Source of the DNA: JAJUFS01 sp036381175 | GTDB taxonomy: Bacteria > Pseudomonadota > Gammaproteobacteria > Natronospirales > JAJUFS01 | Assembly: GCA_036381175.1 (NCBI GenBank) | Contig: DASVDI010000046.1 | Span: forward strand, 45,928 to 109,927 | Direction: 5' to 3' | DNA: 64,000 nt | Shown here: piece after piece, positions 58,695 through 64,000 of the stretch | Numbering within the stretch: the stretch's first letter is position 1 | Layout: each line of letters starts with the position of its first letter | Program-made: the position numbers and the translations under genes | Notes under the pieces: model-generated | What the model saw: the letters and a program-made list of their open reading frames with translations, nothing else | What the model was told of the DNA's origin: nothing | The model's database searches: none

Positions 58695-59270
58695 TTACAG
58701 CGCCGCTTCGATGAGCGCGGTCGCCTCGGCTTCGTCCACTTCGCCGGTGTGAATCTCGATGATCTTTCCGGTCTTGTTCGTGGTCAGGCTGATCGGCAGG
58801 CCGATGAGGTCGATGCCCATCGCGTTCGCGGTTTCGATCGCGTCGAGTTCCTGTTCGCCGAGCAGGATGGGGTAATTCACGCCGCCGATGTGTTCGAGAA
58901 ATTCTGCGACGGCTTCCTTGTTGTCGATCGCGATGCCGACCATCAGCAAGCGGTCCTTGTATTTTTCCTGCATTTCGGTGAGCAGCGGCATTTCCTCGCG
59001 GCAGGGCTTGCACCAGGTCGCCCAGAAATTGATGAACAGAGCCTTGCCGTTCGCGAGCAATTCTTCTGTCGTGACGGGCTCGCCGTTCATGTCATAAAGC
59101 GTGAATGCCGGCAGTGTTTCAGGGCGTGCGATTTCGCTTGCCTGCTGGCGCTCCGCGGCTTCCTGCTTCTGCATGTGACGACCGGCAATGCGGCCGACCA
59201 GGTAACCCAGCGGCATAGCAATGGCGATGGTGACGGCAATTGCAATGATCTGTTGTTTCTTCGTCATCAT
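58695..59270 (-). CDS. TlpA-like membrane-anchored thioredoxin-fold reductase
   Basis: A 191-residue protein with one N-terminal membrane anchor (IIAIAVTIAIAMPLGYLVG) and a periplasmic thioredoxin domain: FTLYDMNGEPVTTEELL, FINFWATWCKPCREEMPLL (active site WCKPC) and the cis-Pro GLPISLTTN. Such proteins reduce periplasmic disulfides, often fed by DsbD. The dsbD gene is 6 bp upstream on the same strand, supporting electron flow between them. Confidence 0.9.
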   Translation of the reverse strand: MMTKKQQIIAIAVTIAIAMPLGYLVGRIAGRHMQKQEAAERQQASEIARPETLPAFTLYDMNGEPVTTEELLANGKALFINFWATWCKPCREEMPLLTEMQEKYKDRLLMVGIAIDNKEAVAEFLEHIGGVNYPILLGEQELDAIETANAMGIDLIGLPISLTTNKTGKIIEIHTGEVDEAEATALIEAAL

Positions 59271-59276
59271 CGCCTC

Positions 59277-61076
59277 TTATTGATTGAACGCGCTGTTCAC
59301 ATGCGCGGCGAATTCTTCCGCCGGCATGAAACCGACCACATCCCTGTTCGCCAATTCCTCGCCATTACGATCGAAGAAAATGATTCCCGGCGGGCCGTAC
59401 AAACCGAACTTCGCGAGCAGCGCCTGGTCGGCGGCGTCGTTCGCAGTCACGTCAGCCTGCAGCAACACTGTGTCGCCGAGTGCCTGGCGAACGGCAGGAT
59501 CGGTGAAGGTGTAGCGCTCCATTTCCTTGCAGGAAATGCACCAGTCTGCGTAGAAATCCAGCATCACGGGCTTGTTCATTTCCGCAGCTGCGGCGACTTC
59601 GCGTTCGAGATCTTCGACCGTCTTGATGCGCTTGAATGGCAGATGCTCTTCCTGCGCGGCACCGCCGCCGGTGAAATTCTTCAGCGGCGTGAACAAATCC
59701 GCGCGGCCGGAGGCGAGACCGACAAGCAGCAACGCGCCCCACACGAAGAGCGCGAGACCGAGTGCTTTCCAGAGTTTCTGCCAGCCTGACGCCGCAATGG
59801 CGAACGCGCCCATGTAAACGGCGCTCGCAATCGCGAGCAGCGCCCACAGCGCGACGGTGATTTCACCCGGCAGGATGCGTTCAAGCAGATAAAGTGCGAC
59901 CGCCAGCAAAAGAACGCCGAACACGCCTTTCACCGCGTCCATCCAGCCGCCGGCTTTCGGCACGAAGCGGCCCGCGCCGGTGCCGACCAAAAGCAGCGGA
60001 ATGCCCATGCCCATGCTCAATGCGAACAGGGCCAGACCGCCGCGCACCGGATCGCCGGATTGCCCGATCACGATCAGCGCGCCCGCAAGCGGCGCTGCTA
60101 CGCACGGTCCGACGATCAGCGCGGAAAGAAAACCCATCACCCCAACGCCCGTCAGCGTGCCGGCTTTCTGGCTGTTGGAAAGACTCGCGAGCTTCGCTTG
60201 CCATGACGCGGGGATCTGCAAATCGTAGAAACCGAACATGCTGAACGCGAGCAGCACGAACACCGCGGCGAATACCACGAGCACCACAGGATCCTGGAAC
60301 ATCGCCTGCAGGTTCGCACCGAACAATCCCGCCAGCACGCCGGCGATCGTGTACGTCAGTGCCATCGCGAGCACGTAAACGAGCGAGAGCACAAACGCGC
60401 GTTTCGTGGTGATGTTCTCCTGTCCGACAATGATCGAGGAAAGAATCGGGATCATTGGCAAAACGCAGGGCGTAAACGTGAGCAGCAAACCGAAACCGAT
60501 GAACGCGAGAATCACCCAGCCGATGTTGCCGGTGCGGATCAACTCCGCGAGCTGGTCCTGTTCGGAAAGATTGCTGTTGGCAGCGTCGGAAGAAACATCT
60601 CCCGCATCACCGCTCGGCACCGTGACTTCCACGGTCTTGAATATCGGCGGATAGCAAAGCCCCGCGTCCGCGCAACCCTGGTAACGCACGCGCAGCGTGA
60701 ACGGCTCACCGGCCTCGCCGCTGACCGGAATCGTCACCAGCACTTGCTGGTAAAACACTTCCTGCTCGCCGAAAAATTCATCCGTGTGAATCTCGCCTTC
60801 CGGAAACCGCGGCTCGCCGAGCGTGACGCCAGCATCGCCGACCACTTCAAACCGGAACTGCTCGCGATACAGGTAATAAGCATCGGCGATCACCCACGCC
60901 GCGGTGATCGTGCCTTCGCCGTCGTTCGCGTACGCGCGAAACGTGAATGCTTCATCCGGATGCAGGAATTCCTGCTCCTGCTCGCCAAGCACGTCGGCGA
61001 GATTCGGCACTTCGCCGGCCTGCGCGAGCGGGGCAAATGTCAGCGCCAGCAACCACAACACGTTCAATTTCTTCAT
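59277..61076 (-). CDS. dsbD: thiol:disulfide interchange protein DsbD
   Basis: Carries electrons from cytoplasmic thioredoxin to periplasmic partners. The 599 residues comprise a signal peptide (1-20), a periplasmic alpha domain with RVRYQGCADAGLCYPP (two Cys), an eight-segment membrane domain with FTPCVLPMIPIL and VGPCVAAPL cysteines, and a C-terminal thioredoxin domain with YADWCISCKEME. All six redox cysteines are visible. It overlaps cutA by ATGA, the E. coli cutA-dsbD order. Confidence 0.96.
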   Translation of the reverse strand: MKKLNVLWLLALTFAPLAQAGEVPNLADVLGEQEQEFLHPDEAFTFRAYANDGEGTITAAWVIADAYYLYREQFRFEVVGDAGVTLGEPRFPEGEIHTDEFFGEQEVFYQQVLVTIPVSGEAGEPFTLRVRYQGCADAGLCYPPIFKTVEVTVPSGDAGDVSSDAANSNLSEQDQLAELIRTGNIGWVILAFIGFGLLLTFTPCVLPMIPILSSIIVGQENITTKRAFVLSLVYVLAMALTYTIAGVLAGLFGANLQAMFQDPVVLVVFAAVFVLLAFSMFGFYDLQIPASWQAKLASLSNSQKAGTLTGVGVMGFLSALIVGPCVAAPLAGALIVIGQSGDPVRGGLALFALSMGMGIPLLLVGTGAGRFVPKAGGWMDAVKGVFGVLLLAVALYLLERILPGEITVALWALLAIASAVYMGAFAIAASGWQKLWKALGLALFVWGALLLVGLASGRADLFTPLKNFTGGGAAQEEHLPFKRIKTVEDLEREVAAAAEMNKPVMLDFYADWCISCKEMERYTFTDPAVRQALGDTVLLQADVTANDAADQALLAKFGLYGPPGIIFFDRNGEELANRDVVGFMPAEEFAAHVNSAFNQ

Positions 61077-61390
61077 TGCGTACTCTCGTCGATCCAGTTC
61101 AGGTAAGGCAGGTTTCCCGCGGTGATGTCGCAGGCAATGATTTCGGGCACTTCATAAGGATGCAGCTCCAGCACGCGCCGCTCGACATCCGCGAAACGCG
61201 CCGCGCGCGTCTTCACCATCAACAGCACTTCGGCGTCCTGGTGGATTTCATTCTTCCAGCGGAATATCGACGTCACGCCGTCAACAAGGTTCGCGCAGGC
61301 GGCAATTTTTTCCTCGACCAGCACGCTGCCGATCTTCGCCGCGGTGGCGCGATCCGGGCAGGTCACGAGGATGATTCGGTGCTCGCTCAT
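61073..61390 (-). CDS. cutA: divalent-cation tolerance protein CutA
   Basis: A 105-residue trimeric protein: ILVTCPDRATAAKIGSVLVEEKIAACANLV, SIFRWKNEIHQDAEVLLMVKT, LHPYEVPEIIACDI and NYLNWI-like PYLNWIDES. The ATG at 61390 matches the family start. Its stop overlaps the dsbD start. It is divergent from groESL. Confidence 0.93.
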   Translation of the reverse strand: MSEHRIILVTCPDRATAAKIGSVLVEEKIAACANLVDGVTSIFRWKNEIHQDAEVLLMVKTRAARFADVERRVLELHPYEVPEIIACDITAGNLPYLNWIDESTQ

Positions 61391-61653
61391 CGGTTTCTCG
61401 TTAAATGGGGGCGTTTGAAGGCGCAACAGCATAATGCGGGACGGGCTTGCGTGCGAATGTCGAAGGCATTGCCCGATAACGGACACGCGAGCGGCCGAGA
61501 ATATTTCCGCGACGCGCGGAGGCTCCCTTCATTTCCCCTGTTTACCCGATGGGAACCGCCTTCAGGCAGCCTGCACCATGCCGCACTTGATGCGCCGAAG
61601 CTCAGGTGGACGCAGTAGATTGCCGGAATCGGCCTTTCATCCTTCTGAAACCC
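61391..61653. other. non-coding part of the cutA-groES gap
   Basis: The gap between the cutA and groES starts spans 416 bp. The cutA-proximal 260 bp hold no convincing gene, repeat or promoter. The groES-proximal part carries the heat-shock promoter and operator listed separately. Confidence 0.5.
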
Positions 61654-61681
61654 CTTGAAATTTCGTGCGCTGCTCCTATCA
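61654..61681 (+). promoter_or_regulatory. sigma-32-like heat-shock promoter of groESL
   Basis: CCCCTTGAAA (-35 core CTTGAAA at 61654-61660) and CCTATCA (61675-61681), a partial match to CCCATNT, are separated by 14 bp. The -35 is close to that of the E. coli groE promoter. Transcription would start near 61688, about 120 bp before the groES start. Confidence 0.6.
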
Positions 61682-61708
61682 TTGGCAGCCGATGCCGGCG
61701 AGTGCTAA
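61682..61708. promoter_or_regulatory. CIRCE-type operator (HrcA site) of groESL
   Basis: The right arm GAGTGCTAA is identical to the CIRCE consensus. Exactly nine bases earlier the left arm TTGGCAGCC matches six of nine positions of TTAGCACTC. The 27-bp element overlaps the expected transcription start, where HrcA binding would block transcription. Confidence 0.75.
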
Positions 61709-61806
61709 CAAACACGCGCCGGAGCGAGCAGCCGGATCCGTCCGGTTTGCTGGAAATCAAGCTAACTCATTGTTTCAACAACTCTTTTCGTGAGGAGAAG
61801 CACGTT

Positions 61807-62097
61807 ATGAACCTTCGTCCACTTCACGATCGCGTGATCATCAAGCGCCTCGAAGCCGAAACCAAATCGGCCGGCGGCATTGTGATCCCCGATTCGGCCA
61901 CAGAAAAACCCATCAAGGGTGAAGTCGTTGCCATCGGCAAGGGCAAGATCCTGGAAAACGGCGAAGTCCGCCCGCTTGATCTCAAGGTCGGCGACAAGGT
62001 GCTGTTCGGCAAGTACAGCGGCACCGAGGTCAAGGTCGAAGGCGACGAGCTGCTCGTCATGCGCGAAGAAGACGTGATGGCGGTGCTGGAAAATTAA
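61807..62097 (+). CDS. groES: co-chaperonin GroES
   Basis: A 96-residue heptameric lid of GroEL: NLRPLHDRVIIKRLEAETKSAGGIVIP includes the mobile loop (about 17-32), then GEVVAIGKGK, GDKVLFGKYSGTEVKVEGDELLVMREEDVMAV. GAGGAG lies upstream of the ATG. It is 55 bp before groEL in the standard order. Confidence 0.97.
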   Translation: MNLRPLHDRVIIKRLEAETKSAGGIVIPDSATEKPIKGEVVAIGKGKILENGEVRPLDLKVGDKVLFGKYSGTEVKVEGDELLVMREEDVMAVLEN

Positions 62098-62152
62098 GCA
62101 CGCCGGATTTCTTCCGAACGAACTCAACAGATAGATCAAGAGGTTAATCAGC

Positions 62153-63799
62153 ATGGCTGCCAAAGAAGTCAAATTTTCCGATGATGCGCGAAGCCGCATG
62201 ATCAAGGGCGTGAATGTTCTCGCCAATGCCGTGAAAGTCACGCTCGGCCCGAAAGGCCGCAACGTGGTGCTCGACAAATCCTTCGGCGCACCGACCGTCA
62301 CCAAGGACGGCGTTTCCGTTGCAAAAGAAATCGAGCTGAAAGACAAGTTCGAAAACATGGGCGCGCAGATGGTGAAGGAAGTCGCCAGTCAGACCGCGGA
62401 TATCGCGGGCGACGGCACCACCACCGCCACCGTGCTCGCGCAGGCCATCCTGCGTGAAGGCATGAAGTCGGTTACCGCCGGCATCAATCCGATGGATCTC
62501 AAGCGCGGCATCGACACCGCCGTGAAGGCGGCTGTTGAAGAGCTGAAGAAGCTCTCGAAGAAAGTCGAGAAGAGCGAAACCATTGCCCAGGTCGGCACCA
62601 TCTCCGCGAATGCGGATTCCGACATCGGCAACCTGATCGCCAAGGCGATGGACAAGGTCGGTCACGACGGCGTCATCACCGTGGAAGAAGGCCAGGCGCT
62701 GGACAACGAACTCGAAGTCGTCGAAGGCATGCAGTTCGATCGCGGCTACCTCAGCCCGTACTTCATCAACAACCAGCAGTCGATGAGCGCGGAACTGGAT
62801 AACCCTTACATCCTGCTGTTCGACAAGAAGATCTCGAACATCCGCGATCTGCTCCCGGTGCTCGAAGCCGTTGCGAAATCCTCGCGTCCGCTGCTCATCG
62901 TCTCGGAAGACGTTGAAGGCGAAGCGCTGGCAACGCTGGTGGTCAACACCATCCGCGGCATCGTCAAGGTTGCGGCCGTCAAGGCGCCGGGCTTCGGTGA
63001 TCGTCGCAAGGCGATGCTCGAAGACATGGCCATCCTCACCGGCGGCACCGTGATCTCGGAAGAAGTTGGTCTCTCGCTCGAGAAGGCCACGCTGGAACAC
63101 CTCGGCAACGCCAAGAAAGTGCAGGTAACCAAGGACAACACCACGCTGATCGACGGCGCCGGTGACAAGAAGGCCATCGAAGGTCGCGTTGCGCAGATCG
63201 ACGCGCAGATCGAAGACACCACGTCCGACTACGACAAGGAAAAACTGCAGGAACGCAAGGCGAAACTCGCCGGCGGTGTTGCGGTTATCAAGGTCGGTGC
63301 GGCGACGGAAGTCGAAATGAAGGAAAAGAAGGCGCGTGTCGAAGACGCCCTGCACGCCACGCGTGCGGCCGTCGAAGAAGGCATCGTGCCGGGCGGCGGT
63401 GTTGCGCTCGTGCGTACCTTGAAGGCGCTTGAAAAGCTCAAAGGTGCGAACGACGACCAGACCACCGGCATCAGCATCCTGCGCCGTGCCATCGAAGAGC
63501 CGCTTCGCCAGATCGTCATCAACGCCGGCGATGCCGCTGATGTTGTCATTGCCAAGGTTCGCGAAGGCAAGGACAACTTCGGCTACAACGCAGCCAGCGG
63601 TGAATACGGCGACATGGTCGAAATGGGCATCCTCGATCCGACAAAGGTCACGCGCTACGCGCTGCAGAACGCAGCCTCCGTCGCCGGCCTGATGCTCACC
63701 ACCGAAGCCATGATTGCCGAACTTCCGAAGGAAGATAAGGAAGCCGGCGGCAGCATGGGTGACATGGGCGGCATGGGTGGAATGGGCGGCATGATGTAA
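62153..63799 (+). CDS. groEL: chaperonin GroEL
   Basis: A 548-residue ATP-dependent folding chamber. The start AAKEVKFSDDARSRMIKGVN, the ATP site VTLGPKGRNVVLDKSFGAP and AGDGTTTATVLAQ, the apical YFINNQQSMSAELDNPYIL and the C-terminal GGMGGMGGMM repeat are all standard. A single typical groEL. It is followed by a short perfect stem-loop and then by the insertion sequence. Confidence 0.98.
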   Translation: MAAKEVKFSDDARSRMIKGVNVLANAVKVTLGPKGRNVVLDKSFGAPTVTKDGVSVAKEIELKDKFENMGAQMVKEVASQTADIAGDGTTTATVLAQAILREGMKSVTAGINPMDLKRGIDTAVKAAVEELKKLSKKVEKSETIAQVGTISANADSDIGNLIAKAMDKVGHDGVITVEEGQALDNELEVVEGMQFDRGYLSPYFINNQQSMSAELDNPYILLFDKKISNIRDLLPVLEAVAKSSRPLLIVSEDVEGEALATLVVNTIRGIVKVAAVKAPGFGDRRKAMLEDMAILTGGTVISEEVGLSLEKATLEHLGNAKKVQVTKDNTTLIDGAGDKKAIEGRVAQIDAQIEDTTSDYDKEKLQERKAKLAGGVAVIKVGAATEVEMKEKKARVEDALHATRAAVEEGIVPGGGVALVRTLKALEKLKGANDDQTTGISILRRAIEEPLRQIVINAGDAADVVIAKVREGKDNFGYNAASGEYGDMVEMGILDPTKVTRYALQNAASVAGLMLTTEAMIAELPKEDKEAGGSMGDMGGMGGMGGMM

Positions 63800-63813
63800 G
63801 AGCGCAAGCTCTT
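63798..63813 (+). repeat. stem-loop at the groEL stop codon
   Basis: AAGAGC-GCAA-GCTCTT, a 6-bp stem starting within the TAA stop codon, with no T-run behind it. Not a terminator on its own. Confidence 0.5.
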
Positions 63814-63845
63814 CGCAAGTCCCCAGGCCCTAAAGCCTGAAACGA

Positions 63846-63860
63846 AAAACCCCGCTTCGC
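63846..63860 (+). terminator. left half of a terminator, apparently split by the IS
   Basis: AAAAACCCCGCTTCG looks like the A-run and ascending arm of a terminator hairpin, but no descending arm (CGGGGTTTTT) follows. The IS left end begins at about the loop position. Confidence 0.5.
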
Positions 63861-63890
63861 AGGCTGTGTCAAAACGCAGCCTTGCTTGGC

Positions 63891-63922
63891 AAAATGCCCA
63901 TCAGGTGACTGATGGGCATTTT
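63891..63922 (+). repeat. 14-bp perfect hairpin in the IS leader
   Basis: AAAATGCCCATCAG and CTGATGGGCATTTT flank GTGA, followed by T. It sits six bases before the transposase start and could stop outside transcription from entering the transposase gene or hide its ribosome-binding site. Confidence 0.75.
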
Positions 63923-63927
63923 TCGTT

Positions 63928-64000
63928 ATGCGATACATCGAAGGCGAGTCACGGGATCAACTGGCGCTGCTGCCGGCGTCATTTGACGATCTGATACCGG
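63928..64000 (+). CDS. IS1182-like transposase, N-terminal fragment (cut by window end)
   Basis: The frame from ATG 63928 reads MRYIEGESRDQLALLPASF, then DDLIP, and is open to the edge. The pattern of a short basic/acidic start, LLPxSxDDxIP, resembles the N-terminus of IS1182-family DDE transposases from memory. Only 24 residues are visible, so family placement is tentative. Confidence 0.7.
   Translation, partial: MRYIEGESRDQLALLPASFDDLIP

Larger units (their letters stand above)
63861..64000 (+). mobile_element. left end of an IS1182-like insertion sequence
   Basis: From about 63861 (AGGCTGTGTCAAAACG) the sequence reads as a typical IS end followed by a hairpin and a transposase start. The exact terminal inverted repeat and the target duplication cannot be fixed because the right end lies outside the window. 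Confidence 0.65.

Noticed and set aside
62144..63355. 403-residue minus-strand frame opposite groEL
   Set aside because: Antisense to a highly conserved gene; such frames are common opposite groEL.

Overview
The window is a 64 kb piece of a high-GC gammaproteobacterial chromosome. It is almost entirely ordinary, densely packed chromosomal DNA, broken by one insertion sequence entering at the right edge. The organism is inferred from gene order, not from rRNA. The blocks aroQ-accB-accC-prmA-DUF3426-dusB-fis-purH-purD, rhlB divergent from trxA-rho, cutA-dsbD divergent from groES-groEL, and a queD close to the E. coli type are all classical gammaproteobacterial arrangements. REP palindromes of the GTAGGAGCGCC type, secreted S8 proteases with PPC domains, and M19, DUF885 and DUF1684 proteins point towards Xanthomonadales or Chromatiales-like relatives rather than enterics. 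No tRNA, rRNA, CRISPR array or prophage was recognised.

Layout. 1-9.2 kb: a yceI/cytochrome b561 pair behind a promoter with a perfect palindrome, two methyltransferase-like genes, a NERD protein, DUF1684, an SDR, a Mug-type DNA glycosylase, a second cytochrome b561, a PYROXD2-like oxidoreductase, a YfcE-like phosphoesterase and an ABM protein. 9.2-13 kb: tex, yajQ and an ATP-grasp gene on the minus strand. 13-20 kb: msrA, a GGDEF-EAL protein, M19 dipeptidase, DUF885 lipoprotein and a lytic transglycosylase. 20-23.4 kb: an exported methyltransferase-like protein, an ECF sigma factor with a VOC partner, a small barrel protein and queD. 23.4-31.1 kb is the most distinctive region: two tandem secreted S8 proteases sharing a conserved non-coding leader, the second with an added P-domain, followed by a lipoprotein with seven FG-GAP-like repeats. 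31-37.6 kb: a membrane-anchored glutamate-synthase-like protein, an EamA exporter, a ParDE-type toxin-antitoxin pair, ttcA, slyX, DUF465, a dienelactone-hydrolase-like lipoprotein and a chalcone-isomerase-fold protein. 37.6-45.9 kb: an alcohol dehydrogenase, cysQ divergent from yrfG, a GT8-like gene, a YkgJ protein translationally coupled to rhlB, then trxA, rho and dps. 46-57.4 kb: purine, dusB-fis, prmA, accBC and aroQ genes. 57.6-64 kb: a sulfotransferase, tlpA-like, dsbD and cutA genes, then groESL with both a sigma-32-like promoter and a CIRCE operator, and the left end of an IS1182-like element that seems to have landed inside the groEL terminator.

How the parts connect. Protein export and envelope quality control recur: DsbD, a TlpA-like reductase, MsrA, GroESL, secreted proteases and lipoproteins. 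Visible regulatory DNA includes a palindrome at the yceI-operon promoter, a palindrome at the parDE promoter, a strong dusB-fis promoter, a terminator separating fis from purH, CIRCE upstream of groES, and several intrinsic terminators. Five REP elements sit at gene ends; two of them supply the stop codon of a neighbouring gene. The best candidate for something undescribed is the shared two-hairpin leader of the two S8 proteases.
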